Shown: in pieces, positions 46,071 through 58,244 of the stretch
How the letters are laid out: the number at the start of each line of letters is the position of its first letter
How positions within the stretch are numbered: position 1 is the stretch's first letter
Source: Megalopta genalis
Taxonomy: Eukaryota > Arthropoda > Insecta > Hymenoptera > Halictidae
NCBI RefSeq assembly: GCF_051020955.1
Contig: NC_135026.1
Coordinates: 5,928,501 to 5,992,500 of the forward strand
Length of the DNA: 64,000 nt
Direction: 5' to 3'
The notes under the pieces: generated by a model
What the model saw: the letters and a program-made list of their open reading frames with translations, nothing else
Databases searched by the model: none
What the model was told of the DNA's origin: nothing
Program-made: the position numbers and the translations under genes

Positions 46071-46784
46071 TTTTTCAATTTGGTACGCCACAGTTAAAAA
46101 AATAGAAACAATAAGAGTAAACAAAAAGAACTGAAATAACATAAAATAATATAAAATAAAATAATAATAAAACTGTGGCATCTGCAACAATATTCCTTCC
46201 CTAATTCACCGATTTGTTTCGAAACGCTGTGTCTTCGCCCCATTCACCGGCGTTCGGCTCGATTCTTCTTGTGCTCGTGCTGTGGAAAGATCTTGTATAG
46301 ATCAAGGCCCACGGACGATGTTATCTATTGTCTGCACGTGATATAAAACGTCTAATACATATTTGACTCACGGCCGCTCTGGTAATTCGCTACGTAACGT
46401 AATCCTGCAAACAGATATTTTGCTTGTAAGAACGACGACATCTGAAGGTTCTCACAATTATATCTAAGAGGGATCGTAATTGTAACAATAGCACGGGTAA
46501 ATTTCATGCTGCATAGAATTATCCACGGCGGAGTGAACAACCCTTTAATAAATTTTAATAAATTACAATAAATCTTAATAAATCTAATTAAGAACTTATA
46601 CGATAAAAAAAAAATAAATTTAAAAGTCAACAATGTAATGTTATCAGATGTTAGGATGTTTAGTTCGCATTTTCTTTGTTTGTATATTGTAATTATATTG
46701 TTTACATTTTAATTTTTATTATTATTCTATCACAATAATAATTATTGTTATTATATAATAATAATATTAATAACAGTAATAATG
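46071..46784. other. AT-rich unique stretch, no gene seen
   Basis: AATAAATCTTAATAAAT-like words near 46550-46590. The frames at 45990-46190 and 46352-46633 on the minus strand have no recognised domain. Confidence 0.45.
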
Positions 46785-47000
46785 TTTATAATATAGTATA
46801 ATATAATATAATGTAATATAATATAATATAACATAACATAACATAACATAACATAACATAATATAATATAATATAATATAATATAATATAATATAATATA
46901 ATATAATATAATATAATATAATATAATATAATATAATATAACATAATATAACATAATATAACATAATATAATATAATATAATATAATATAATATAATATA
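46785..47000. repeat. Pentanucleotide repeat (ATAAT)n with an (ATAAC)n block
   Basis: About 40 pentamers. Most are ATAAT, but 46831-46860 is a homogeneous ATAAC block and single ATAAC units alternate near 46940-46965. This points to local homogenisation. Minus-strand Ile/Tyr frames are artefacts. Confidence 0.96.
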
Positions 47001-47694
47001 TTATTATATTTATACTTAAATACTAAATATATTAATATTATTATATTAATAGTAAAAATAATAATTATTATATATTTATAATAATAATTATTTTATTATT
47101 ATATTGAATTTTTCTAGAAAAATTAGAATAGCATGTTCAAGCAAAATATATTCAATGAAATTAGATAATTTTTTAATCGGAATGATCGAGTATCTACAAT
47201 TAAAAAACATCGGGGAAATATTTCGCGTAATTCACATCCGGGAACGGATCGCTTCTGTCTTCTTCGTTCTCTTTTTCTTCTTGTTCTTCACGGTCTTCTT
47301 CTCTGCTTCTTCGCCGTTCTCAGTTTTTTTTCTCTCCCCCGCGAGTTTTAACGGAGAGAAGATGACGGATAGCGTACCGTTTGTTGGGAGTCGGCCTAAG
47401 CCGACGCTCCCAGAGTTTGATTGTCTTTGATTAATTACTCGCGGCTGTTTCTCGGCCGGCGGAAGCCGACGGGTAGCAATCTAGATAATGCGTAACCGTA
47501 TTAACGGTCCGGCGTAATCTTTTTGTCTTTAAAGAGAGAACGACGGAATCACGGACTCCTTGGCGACCTTTTAAACCGAGAGGCTGTTTTGCTAAGGACG
47601 TGTGACTCACGCTCAGTTACCCATTTGCGCCGATCTTTAAGTAGAGTTTGTTTAAAAGCCGACGGAAATATTGAGACCGACTATTAATTCGTTG
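47001..47694. other. Unique stretch, no supported gene
   Basis: A short pyrimidine-rich run lies at 47257-47340. The 108-codon frame at 47104-47430 runs through it with a Phe-rich segment and no known domain. A small hairpin, GGGAGTCGGC/GCCGACGCTCCC, sits at 47386-47412. Confidence 0.45.
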
Positions 47695-48497
47695 ACACGT
47701 ATAGAGAATCAACTTGAATCGACTCGAGTCAGCTCGGATCGAATTAGATCGAATCAATTCTAATCGGTCCAACTCAATCCAGATCGATCCAAGTCAAATT
47801 AACCTTATATAATTCAAGTGAAATCAATTCAAGTCGAGTATAACTCGCACCAACTCGATTCAAATCAATTCATGTCTAGGCGAACTCAATTCAAATCAAG
47901 TCAAATCAATTCATGTCGAAGCCAACTCAATTCAAATCAAGTCAAATCAAAATTCATGTCGAAGCCAACTCAATTCAAATCGAGCCAAATCAATTCATGT
48001 CGAAGCCAACTCAATTCAGATCAAGTCAAATCAATTCAAGTTTAAGCAATTTAGTGAAAATCAATTCAAGTCAAATACAACTCGTATCAACGCAAGTCGA
48101 TTTAATTAAAGTCAATTCAACTCAATTAAAATCAATGCAAGTCGAATAAATTCAAGTAAAATCAACTCAATGGAAATCAATTCAAGTGAAAAACAACTCA
48201 GTTCTACTCAAGTTAAATCAATTCAAGTCGAATAAATTCGAGTAAAATCATCTCAATTCAAATTAATTGAGAATTAAGTGAGAATTAAGTGTGAGAACAA
48301 ATCAGTTCAACTTAATTCAAATCAATTCGAGTAAAAAATAACTCAATGCAAATCAATTCAAGTGAAAAGTCACTCAGTTCAATTCAAGATAAATCAATTC
48401 AAGTCACAAACAACTCGGTTCAACTTAAGATAAATCAATTCAAGTCAAAAACAACTCAATTCAAAAGAATTCGGTACAACTTAAGATAAATTAATTG
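47695..48497. repeat. Decamer array, left part (CAATTCAAGT/CAAAT)
   Basis: AATCAATTCAAGT and CAACTCAATTCAAATC words repeat with a 5/10-bp rhythm. Between 47870 and 48020 a ~50-bp unit (CAATTCATGTCGAAGCCAAC) is repeated three to four times. The array is cut at 48497 by an LTR and resumes at 48929. Confidence 0.92.
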
Positions 48498-48928
48498 AAG
48501 TATGTTGGGATTATGGAATGAAAATGAATATGATTCTAATTCTTTGCTTAAAAGGACTTTATTTTATTCCTTTATTGAGAGAAGGTATATGGGCGAAAAC
48601 GATCGAGCGACCAAACTCTACTGAGAGTCCGGTAAGAAAAAACGCTTCTTTTATACCCTTCTTGGGTTCGTCTTATCCACCAATCAGAGACGTTTTATTT
48701 GTCGCGTTTCACATTGTATACGTGACGCTGGGATCCCCAAACAGTCAGGGCACGATGTATATCTAATGGTACCGGTGATGATGTATCGCGGTATCTACTA
48801 TATACAGTTTACATCACCGTCGTTGCCCGCTGACGGAACCGGCAAAAATGTAAACCGATATCTTAGTATCTTAGTACTAAGTAAACTATAGATTAATTTT
48901 TGTTCGAGGCTAAAATTTCAACAAAGTA
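48498..48928 (-). mobile_element. Solo LTR with 5-bp target duplication (BEL/Pao-like)
   Basis: The 421-bp segment 48503-48923 starts TGTTGGGATT and ends ATTTCAACA, giving the inverted ends TGTTG/CAACA. It is flanked by AAGTA on both sides (48498-48502 and 48924-48928). On the minus strand a TATAAAAG box (48648-48655) is followed 72-90 bp later by AATAAA signals (48571-48576, 48563-48568, 48558-48563), the order expected of an LTR promoter and polyadenylation site. No internal retroelement genes or second LTR are present, so it is a solo LTR left by recombination. A 5-bp duplication and TGTTG ends suit BEL/Pao, but the family call is an inference. Confidence 0.85.
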
Positions 48929-49690
48929 AAAAACAACGCAATAATTCAAATGTTGCAAACTTGATTCAAATCAAATTAATTCCACTCGAATAAATTGAAA
49001 TAAAATCGATTCAATTCAAATCAGTACGACTAAAAAACAACACAGTTCAGCTCAAGTTAAATCATTTCAAGTAAACAACAACACAATTCAAAACAACTTA
49101 AACCAACACAAGTCAAATCAACACGATTCAAGTAAAATCAATTCCACTCGAATAAATTCAAGTAAAATCAATTCAATTCAAATCAATTCGAGTAAAATAC
49201 AACTCAGTTCAATGCAAGTTTAATAAATTCAAGTAAAAACAATTCAATTCAAAACAACTGAATGCAACTGAAATCAAATCAACTCGATTTAAGTAAAATC
49301 AATTCTACTGGAATAAATTCAAGTAAAATCAATTCTACTGGAATAAATTCAAGTAAAATCAATTCTACTGGAATAAATTCAAGTAAAATCAATTCAATTC
49401 AAATCAATTCGAGTAAAATACAACTCAGTTCAATACAAGTTTAATAAATTCAAGTAAAAACAATTCAATTCAAAGCAACTGAATGCAACTGAAATCAAAT
49501 CAACTTGATTCAAGTAAAATCAATTCTACTGGAATAAATTCAAGTAAAATCAATTCTACTGGAATAAATTCAAGTAAAATCAATTCTACTGGAATAAATT
49601 CAAGTAAAATCAATTCTACTGGAATAAATTCAAGTAAAATCAACTCAATTCAAATCAAGATTGACCAAGACTTAGAGTCTATCTCAATCA
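48929..49690. repeat. Decamer array, right part, with 30-bp and 221-bp periods
   Basis: It continues the array left of the LTR. TCAAGTAAAATCAATTCTAC plus TGGAATAAAT (30 bp) is repeated three times at about 49300-49390 and five times at about 49519-49645. Both runs sit in a larger unit marked by AATGCAACTGAAATCAAATC at 49261 and 49482 (221 bp). The near-identical units imply recent expansion. The 30-bp period gives a decapeptide frame (SSKINSTGIN), not a gene. Confidence 0.93.
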
Positions 49691-50450
49691 CATGTTATAT
49701 GAGCTAAATGATACTTAATAATCTTTCTAGATCAAAAACGATAATAAAAATGCTGTTCCTATTTTTCTGAACCGCGCTATCCAGTAAAATTCTGTCGATC
49801 GCACGGAGGGCCAATGAAATAACTCTCCGCGACGTCGCTAACCGCACGGGTCGGTGGAGTGCATTAGCCGATAAAATTCGAGCACGGTACACCTCGGATC
49901 GGATAAATCGGTGGCCGCGGAAACAAAACGGCCAGTGGCGTCCTACGCGTTCCTTGACATAACCGGTCCCGGGGCAGATAACACCGGGCGACAGCTTCTG
50001 CGACCGATCGCCGGTAGTTAAACAAACAGGTGAAACACGTGCAAACCGTCTAGTCGCAGCGTGACGCCGTTGTTGGCCCAGCAAATAATGGCTTGTTATC
50101 ATAGCTTTTCCTTATCGCGAGCCGGCGAGCCAGCGCGGTGGCGTGTACCGCATCGCGGGCATCGAGATAAATCGCCGGCGAATGGTAAAACGATTATCGG
50201 TGACTGAGGGCCCGATCCGATGATAAAATCTTGTAGTAGCCGGCGGCCGGGATTTGTAGACGTCAGGGACAATCAGTTTGTTTAAACGGGGCCCGTGATG
50301 CGCCGTCATTTCTCATCAACGGGTTCCCTCGCGCAGCTGTGCATCCTATTCGGGCCGCGCGGACAACGTGATCCGTTTCGACGCGAAAATTTATCCGCAA
50401 CATCCACGCTGGATAACTTTCGTTTTTTAATCGTGCGACCGATTCACATT
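49691..50450. other. GC-moderate unique stretch, no supported gene
   Basis: The 132-codon minus-strand frame at 49704-50102 and 65-70-codon frames beside it show no domain. Confidence 0.45.
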
Positions 50451-50985
50451 TTTTTACTATAGTAAAAAAATACACAGGCTATATTAAAGCCTAATGCCAC
50501 TTTGTACACAAACTATACTAAAAATATGTACAGACTGTACCAAAATCCAATGTCACTTTGTACACAAACTGTAGAAAAAAAATACACAGGCTATACTAAA
50601 GCCTAATGTCACTTTGTACACAAGCTATGTTAATAATACACGGATTATACTAAAGCCTAATGTCACGTTGTACACAAGCTATAGTAAAAACCAATGCATA
50701 AACTATAGCAAAATACACAGGTTGTACTAAAGATCAATATTACTTTGTACACAAGCTATAATGTAAAACAGATGTCACTTTGTACACGAACTATAGTAAA
50801 AATCAATGCCACTTTGTGCACAAACTATAGCAAAATGCACAGGCTCAATGTCACTTTGTACACAAGCCATAGTAAAAACGAATCTCACTCTGTACATAAA
50901 CTATAGAAAAAATGCACAAACTATACTAAAGCGTAATGTCAGTTCGTACACGAACTATAGTAAAAATATACAAGCTATATTATTC
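50451..50985. repeat. ~55-bp minisatellite, left block
   Basis: TGTCACTTTGTACACAAACT, ATAGTAAAAATACACAGGCT and ATACTAAAGCCTAA repeat at about 54-56 bp, with some expanded or shortened units. The same unit resumes at 52795. Confidence 0.9.
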
Positions 50986-51049
50986 ATTGATTCTATTGGG
51001 CCGATTGCCCATGCAATCGTTTAATAACTGGCATAATCGAATATGGAAT
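50986..51049. other. Short unique junction
   Basis: Separates the ~55-bp array from the 72-bp array; no feature seen. Confidence 0.4.
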
Positions 51050-51568
51050 TGTAGTGCCAGAAGTGAAGGGTCACGTATAATCGTATATTATGTGTAATTC
51101 ATAACACGAAAGTATAAAAATATTGAACAGGTGTCAGAGGGCAAGGGTCACTTATAATCACATAATAAATCTTAACACAAAAGTATAAAAATATTGAACA
51201 GCTGTCAGAGGTCAAGAGTCACTTATAATCATACGTATAAATCTTAACACAAAAGTATAAAAATATTGAATAGCTGTTAGAGGTCAAGGGTCACTTATAA
51301 TCATACGTATAAATCTTAACACAAAAGTATAAAAATATTGAAATGGTGTCAGAGGTCAAGAGTCACTTATAATCATACGTATAAATCTTAACATGAAAAT
51401 ATAAAAACATTGAACGGATGTCAGAGGTCAAGAGTCATTTATAATCATACATATAATTCTTTTAACGTAGTATAAAGTAAAGTATATAGTAAGCAGTAGT
51501 AAAGTAAAAGAGTATAGTAATAGTATAAAAATAGTATAGTATATAAAAAAGTATAAAAATATAGAACA
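51050..51568. repeat. 72-bp tandem repeat, ~6 units
   Basis: GTCACTTATAATCATACGTA recurs at about 51069, 51147, 51218, 51290, 51362 and 51434 (offsets 78, 71, 72, 72, 72). AATCTTAACACAAAAGTATA and AAAATATTGAACAGCTGTCA complete the unit. The right end decays into AGTA/ATAG words. Confidence 0.92.
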
Positions 51569-51957
51569 GATGTCACAGGTGAAGGGGTCAATTCGACTAT
51601 CATCTACTATTCTCAAAATCCAGGTGATCATTCCGGTTCCCCGGATTCCTCGTGACTGTAAAGATAATTTTCAGAACAGCGTAAAAAGCAGACATAATGA
51701 TAAAGATAACGGTGCCATCGCAACAAGAAAAGTCCCTATTTCTTGGGACCGACCCGGTCAGAGAATTTTCGCAATTTCCCAGCGGAAAAATCTCGGTCGT
51801 AATCAGAAGTGTCCGCGGTTTTATTAGCGACAATTAAAGCGACGTTAATGGGGCCTTATCTGGGCCCAGGGAGCGCACCGCGGCCATGTAGCGTCGATCG
51901 AGATAAATCCTCGACTGAATGGCAAAACGATAATAGAGAGAAAGAAAGAAACAAAGA
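51569..51957. other. Unique stretch, no supported gene
   Basis: The facing frames of 85 codons (plus, 51570-51827) and 77 codons (minus, 51600-51833) have no recognised domain. Confidence 0.4.
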
Positions 51958-51996
51958 GGGAGGGAGAGAGAGAGAGAGCGAGAGAGAGTGTATACG

Positions 51997-52050
<54 letters not shown>
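51958..52050. repeat. Compound (GA)n-(CG)n-(GA)n microsatellite
   Basis: A GA run, a CG run at about 51994-52012 and a second GA run to about 52049. It yields long Arg/Glu and Ser/Leu frames that are artefacts. Confidence 0.95.
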
Positions 52051-52054
<4 letters not shown>

Positions 52055-52459
52055 CTAGAGGTAAGACGAGTAGCAATAGGCGGTGGTCATATCGCGCTCC
52101 AAGCATTTCATGATAGGATCTTAGATTCTCCGTGGGGAACGCGTATAGAGGATTCAGTGTTCCACGAACACGCCGATTATCACCGCTCTCCTTCTTTCCC
52201 CCTCCTCCTCTATCTCCCTCTCTGTCTCTTTCTTTCTCTCACTCCACGTCGGCAATAGTTCGGATCAGTAAGTGATTGTGCAGAGCTGCGGACCTCGCGT
52301 CGACACTGTCAGCAGCTGAGGATAAAGGCTTCCCCCACCCCTTCCCCCGATTCTCTTTCTTCTCCCGTAGTCTTTCTTCATCCAAGCACCGATGGTTCCC
52401 AATTGTCTCACTTCGATTTCACTCGTCGACACACATTTCGTCTTCCTGCTTCGACGGGT
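52051..52459. other. Unique stretch, no supported gene
   Basis: Includes a pyrimidine-rich run near 52190-52240. No domain in any frame. Confidence 0.45.
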
Positions 52460-52794
52460 CCCATTGATTTTCGAACAAATATTGTCCTGAAACAATTTTT
52501 GGGTCTGGAGGGCCTGATTTTTTTATATAAAATTGTTCTGTTGATTTTGACAGACCAGCTTGACACATGTACGATCTTTTTATTTCTGGTGGACAGTGTA
52601 GATTTTTTAACGAACCACGTTCCAAAATTATTTGTAGGTTAAGAGGTGCATTGCGCTTTTCTAGCGATGGCTACGAACCAGATTTTTTTATATATAATTG
52701 TTCTGTTGACTTTGACACATGTACGATCTTTTTATTTCTGGTGGACGGTGTAGATTTTTTAACAAATCATGTCCTAAAAATATTTGTAGGTTAG
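52460..52794. repeat. 165-bp direct repeat, two copies plus a partial
   Basis: TTTTTTTATATA followed by ATTGTTCTGTTGA, then ACACATGTACGATCTTTTTA and TTTCTGGTGGAC, occurs at 52518 and 52683. ATTATTTGTAGGTTA ends each copy. A diverged partial copy (AACAAATATTGTCCTGAAAC) precedes the first. Frames of 60-79 codons repeat with the unit and are not supported as genes. Confidence 0.88.
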
Positions 52795-53185
52795 TGCAAG
52801 TACTTTGTACACAAACTATAGCAAAAATTCACAAGGTATACTAAAGTCCAATGTCAATTGTACATAAATCACAATAAAACTACGCCAGCTATACTAAAGA
52901 GCAACGTCACTCTGTACACAAATTACAGAAAAAACCAATGTCCCTCTGTACACAAATTATATAGAAAATACACAGGCTATAATAAAGCCGAATACACAAA
53001 CTATACCAAAACCTAATGTCACTTTGTACACAAGCTATAGTAAAAACCAGTGCACAAATTATAGCAAAATACACAGGCTATACTAAAGCTCAACGTCACT
53101 TTCTACACAAGCTATAATAAAAGCAAATGTCACTTCGTACACAAACGATAGCAAAAATTTACAAGCTATACTAAACTCAAGGTAA
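52795..53185. repeat. ~55-bp minisatellite, right block
   Basis: Same unit as 50451-50985 (ACTTTGTACACAAACTATAG, ACACAGGCTATACTAAAGC), in the same orientation, more diverged. Confidence 0.88.
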
Positions 53186-54949
53186 ATAAAAAAGCTTGCT
53201 CGATGCCGCGTATACATTAACGACCAGTTATGAAGTGTATACGGAGCACCATTAAAAGCCGCGTGTAACCTAAGAAGCCGTTTAAAAAAATACTCGAAAG
53301 AAAAGAAATAACATCTTGGCCTAAAACGATCCGTCGGCGCAGAGAATTTTCCGGCGACACCGATCGTTAGAGAGATATGACAGAACGCTGTTGGATCGAG
53401 GAAATCGTTCGGTCGGTAACGCCGGATTCTTCCAACCGGCAGTAACCCTAATCCAGCCAGCAATAAGCCTAATCCACGGAAGTAATGAAATGGATCCGTG
53501 CGCGGAGTCGATTGATTCCCGTCGTTTTCTCTCCGCCGGCCCGCGGTGTTTTATACGAATCCGCCGCGAGGTGTTTTAATTGGCAGCATTTAATTGGCGA
53601 CTTAATGTAAAATAATTGCTCGGCGATGCGGCATGAGACGGGGCCCCGGCCTCACGCCGTAAAGCTCTCCGATACGGCGCGCGAGTAAACGCTTATGTAA
53701 ACATAAACGTCCCGCGAACCTGCCGGTCCGAGTTAAGAGTGCCTAAGTGCACCCTTCGCGGCCACTCTCCTTGTAAACTAGAAGAAAATCGTAATTATAA
53801 ATTAATATCAAGATCGTCCATCAAACTGCATTAATGACGGATGATTAGGCGTTTCTTAACGAGTCCGATGCTGCAAGCACGTCCACTGAAACCGATCGGG
53901 GAATTATAATTCCGACGATTCGTTCGCGTCGGCGTTACTCGCGCGGCCCGTTCCGTCGCCAAGATCATCGTTCCAGCTGACACCGGTACAAGCTGCGAGT
54001 GTAATCCGTCGAGTTACAAGCGATAACGAGCGACGGGAACTCGGCGAACGCGAATTGCAATTGTAGACGATGGACAGTCGAAATCGTTAAATTACGGACG
54101 AGTTTATGCTTTATTATATAACGTATATTATTATTATTATTATTACTATTATTATTTTATAGTGTATTAATTCGAAGCAAAACACTGTCGCGAAATTATC
54201 GAGCCTAACCTAGCAATGCCACGACATCGGCGACGTAGACATCGGCACCTTATTTTCGAACAGCTCTTCTCACCGCAAATTGCTGCGATTTATTTTCACA
54301 AATGTACCGATCAGAAGCTGATTATTTGAACATTTCGCATATTTAAAATTTATTTCGACTGCGAACGGTCGAAGTGTTCCGCAGCGCCAGTGTCGCCAAT
54401 ACGACAACGGTGCTGTTGGCAACGTCGTTCTGATTAACTTAGTGGTGCTTAGGTTAGGTTCCAGGATTTCGGATGCAACAGCGTCGCGATTTTAAACTCG
54501 GCGAAGCGTCTCGTTCGTTTTCGTTTATGAAGCCGCGTACGTTAGATAAATATACGAACCACGCGTCGCTGTGATTTCGGGCCGCGGCTCGCTCAATCAA
54601 CCGGACTCCTAACGAGGATTTTCGAGCCGGACTTAATTGCCTCCGCCGGGATTCCAAGCTTCACGTGGCGGTGCAATATCGCGGTGTAATGGGCTCTTCA
54701 TGGGAACAGCAGCCGGCAAGGTCAGACTCGAGCTGAACCTCGACGAATCGAAGGGCATTTTCCGCTTTTTTGTTTCCTCGTTTTGTTTTCTTCGTTCGGC
54801 GACGAAGGTCTCCGAATAATTTCACGGAGCGAAGGCGTCGTAATTAGGTTCGCGGGACAGGAAGAGGCTCTCGGGAGAAGCGTTTCCACCGCGGACTTGC
54901 ACAAGTGGGCTTAGGCACTCGAAAAGAGCCGGAGCGACGGTGCTCGAGG
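53186..54949. other. Unique stretch with (TTA)n, no supported gene
   Basis: An (ATT)n microsatellite lies at 54126-54160. Frames of 60-126 codons on both strands lack domains. Confidence 0.45.
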
Positions 54950-55000
54950 AGCGGCGAGGGAGAGGAGGGAGAGGAGGAGGAGGAGGAGGAGGAGGAGGTT
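54950..55000. repeat. (GAG)n purine-rich microsatellite
   Basis: GGAGAGGAGG followed by about nine GAG trinucleotides. It encodes poly-Glu in a 146-codon frame (54905-55345) that has no other recognisable feature. Confidence 0.92.
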
Positions 55001-55982
55001 GGACACGAAGAAGGAACGGTACCGACCGTTTACACCGTGACGAGGACGAAAACGTGGCGCAACGGAACGTTGGCGTTATGTAAAAGCGTAAAACGACTTA
55101 AAGATTCGCCTCACGCTCTGCCCTCGCTAAGAAGCTCTCCTCCTCCGCTCTCGGCGATCCTCTCGCTCTCCCTTCGTCTTTTCCGCAATCTTTTCACTCG
55201 CCACTTTTATTCGCTCCGCGGGGAAAACTTCCGCCACGACCGCGGCCGCTTGGGAAACCGATGTATGTTAACACCGGATTTACGGAACCCGTCGAAATAT
55301 GACGGGTCACTAATTATTTCATTTACGATTATTCGTATCGTGTAGGTACATTTATGAGTTATTTATTCGATTTATACGTTACTTACGGCAAATGTTAAAA
55401 TAACGCTTGTTAAAAGTCAGAATAAATGTCTTATTGTTTCTTTTACTAACTAATATAGAACAGCTGTTTTTTGTGCTCCGTAGATCTAGTGTTAATTAGG
55501 CTTCGATTTGCGCCACCAGGCGGCGCGGGCTCGAATCGAGCCGCCAATTTTTTCTGCTAGGGGTCGTCAGTCCTTCCTACTAGCGTCCGCCGATATTTTG
55601 CAAGGTTAACGTTCTGACATAATACTTCCAATAAAATTTGTTCGTCTTCGTCGGATCCAATTATAATCGCGTTTTAATCGACACAGTTGAATCCATTCCT
55701 CGCAGGCTACAGAGAGTTTCCTAGCCGGACGAAACAATAAGTTAGCGTGCTTACTGACGCTGCAGAATTTGTTACTTAAATTTCGAGAATCTGTTGCACA
55801 CAACTTGTATATACCGAACCATCTGCCACCACTGTGAAAGGTACTACTAAGGTTAGCGTAAAATATAATCACGCAGTAATGATTCGAATTTAGAAATCTT
55901 TGCTTCACCTGTTTCTAAGTGTACTGCGAATTGATTATTTAGATTGTTTAGAATTAGTAATTACTAATATTAATACAAAAAA
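55001..55982. other. Unique stretch, no supported gene
   Basis: GGCTCGA/TCGAGCC form a short palindrome near 55529-55543. The 100-codon minus frame at 55606-55908 has no known domain. Confidence 0.45.
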
Positions 55983-56561
55983 GACGCAATAACTTTTTTA
56001 AAACTGGACTAAACGACTTGAATCTTTTTTAGGTGATGGAGCGAACAGTCTACTAGATTATAACTGCTTTTTTTTAAATTTTGCTGTCGTTTAGGATGAT
56101 AAAAGAAAATAAGGATCTCTCGTTTCTCAATTTTTTTATCTGAGTCTATAATTAAAATTTAAAAAATGTGTTTCGTAGATCTCAGTGAGTTAAAAATGGT
56201 TAAATTTTCCAAAAATATTCAAAATGTTAACAATTTCACCGAAATCGGTCGACCTTGGTGCGTGGTGTGAACAATTAAAGACCGCAAAAATCGCAGTTTC
56301 GTCCCGATTTTTGACACTTTCGACCAATTTGCAGTTTCTACGATCTTTCAAATAACTTGCCTTCGCGTTAACCGATCTTGATGAAATTTTCAGCGTGCAC
56401 ACAACTTACAGAAATCTGCAAAACGAATTTTTTAAACTTTCCTTGTAAGCTCGGATAAAGAAACAAGTTAAAAAACGAGAGTCATTGCTTAGTACACTAA
56501 TTTCTCTATCATCTAAACAAATTTAAATTGTTCATTCTAACTCTAAAAAAGTTATTGCGTC
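55983..56561. mobile_element. Palindromic MITE, ~579 bp
   Basis: Ends are GACGCAATAACTTTTTTA (55983) and its reverse complement closing at 56561. Pairing continues far inward: CTAGTAGACTG versus TTAGTGTACTAAG, AAGGATCTCTCGTTTCTCAA versus its mate at 56470-56490, and ATTTCACCGAAATCGGTCGA versus the mate of CGATCTTGATGAAATTTTC. Arms are about 200-275 bp with gaps around a ~100-bp centre. Non-coding. Just outside, ACAGCTGTTTTTTATG with TCTAGTGTTAATA (56566-56603) resembles a pair at 55460-55505, about 1.1 kb apart. That may mark an older duplication or insertion. Confidence 0.75.
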
Positions 56562-58244
56562 TATACAGCTGTTTTTTATGATTAAAAATAAATCTAGTGT
56601 TAATAACCGGGCCATGGATTTTCTGCACGATCTTGCCCGTGTGGATTATTTCACGGAGAAATTTAAACGGTGCGCGCGCGCGCGCGCTCCAGATTTTGAG
56701 GTTATCCTCGGCGGAACTTGGACGTTCGTACAAGGGAACGCTTGATTAAACACGTGCAGCAATATTTATTTTACGAGTCGGTAAACAATAAATCCGGTCT
56801 GTTCTAACCGAGCAATCAAATTCTTAAAAATGCAACGAAGTCACGCAAGGCTGAATTTAAACGGTTTCTCGCTCGGAAACATACGTTTCGATATGTCCGA
56901 CACGATATCTCGGGATCCAGTGAACCGATCGGCTTCAAATTTGCACCAAATCTTCAGCAAACTTTCCTCTATCGTTTCCACTATCATTTTTTTGATAAAT
57001 CTTGAATATTTATAATATTCCCGTACCCTAAAATCGTGGAAAAAAGCTGCTAAAGCGGTGCTCGACATTCAAAGTGTCGCCATTTTGTTGAACAACGAGT
57101 CATTTCATCGATCCTGGTGTATATGATAGCTGTGCATGTACTTTCAAAAATGCCGCGTCATTTTTCCGTTTTTGATCAGCCGAACCGTTAGCATCGCGTC
57201 AACAAGAGAAGCGCCTCGCTCAACGCGGGCCTCAATAAAAAATATATATACCTCGGAGAATTTCGAAAATTTTCGCTCGGAAAAAATTATATATTTTACC
57301 TCAGAGATAGCTGAAACGGTATGAAAAAACCTCGTTGCGATATAGTCGCTGCTTTTCTCCCCAAAAAATCGCAAAGATCGCCTAAGGATTTCGCCTCCTC
57401 GTCTGTGTTCGCCTCGCAACCCTAAACTCTATTCGTCGGGCCCCGCGGAGGGGGGAGCAGCCGCCATCGCGAAAAAAAGTGACGGAAGAAGAGCCTAATG
57501 AAGACGGAGATTGCGGGGCCCGGCAGGGGCCCGCTTTCAATGCAATGACGCGGACGATCGGCCGACGGAGAGGTTAGCGACGACGACGATGATATAACCG
57601 AGACGATTCGAGCGCGCCGTCGAAATCCTTGACGTGCCCCCGGATCTGGAGAGGCCGATTGATCAGTCCCCGCTCGGTCCCCGAAGCGAAAGGAGCCGAG
57701 CAGGATGTTCCGAAACCGAATGATCCACGGATGATCCAGCGGCGCGCATCTTCAGACCCGGAATCGTTTAGACGATTTTTTTTCTGAGAGCCGACGCTAT
57801 TCCCTTGACATTATATCCCCCCTCCCCCCGCCCCGGGGCACGGTAACCCGCCTGTGCTCACTCTATTAGAGAATCGACGGTCGGCTGACATTTCGAGGAT
57901 ACGAAGCCAGTCGCCAAGATCGTTGATCTTTTCCAGACTAGATCAGGTGTATAGTCGATTTATTTGTGCATCGACGCTGCGTCCTTGGGCCGGCTCTGCC
58001 GTTGACTCTCTTTGTTCGCGGTGACGGGAAACTGGGACGCTGCACGTAACGTCGGTGCTCGACGGTGTTTGAGGCCGTTCGAGACGGTGTTCGAAGGCGT
58101 CGAACGGATGGGAACTAGGCTGCGGATCCTTCTGAGGCGGGGAAACATTGCTGGGAACACGAGATTCGAGTCAATTGCTTATAGATTTACAGCATTTTCG
58201 GGAAACGGCGGAGAGAGGGGCGGCAGGGATGATATTGGTTGGTG
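56562..58244. other. Unique stretch, no supported gene
   Basis: It includes a (CG)n run at 56671-56687 and GGGCCC-rich DNA near 57430-57530. CACGATATCTCGGGATCC and nearby phrases (56870-57060) look like an old interspersed repeat. Frames of 60-91 codons have no domains. Confidence 0.45.
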
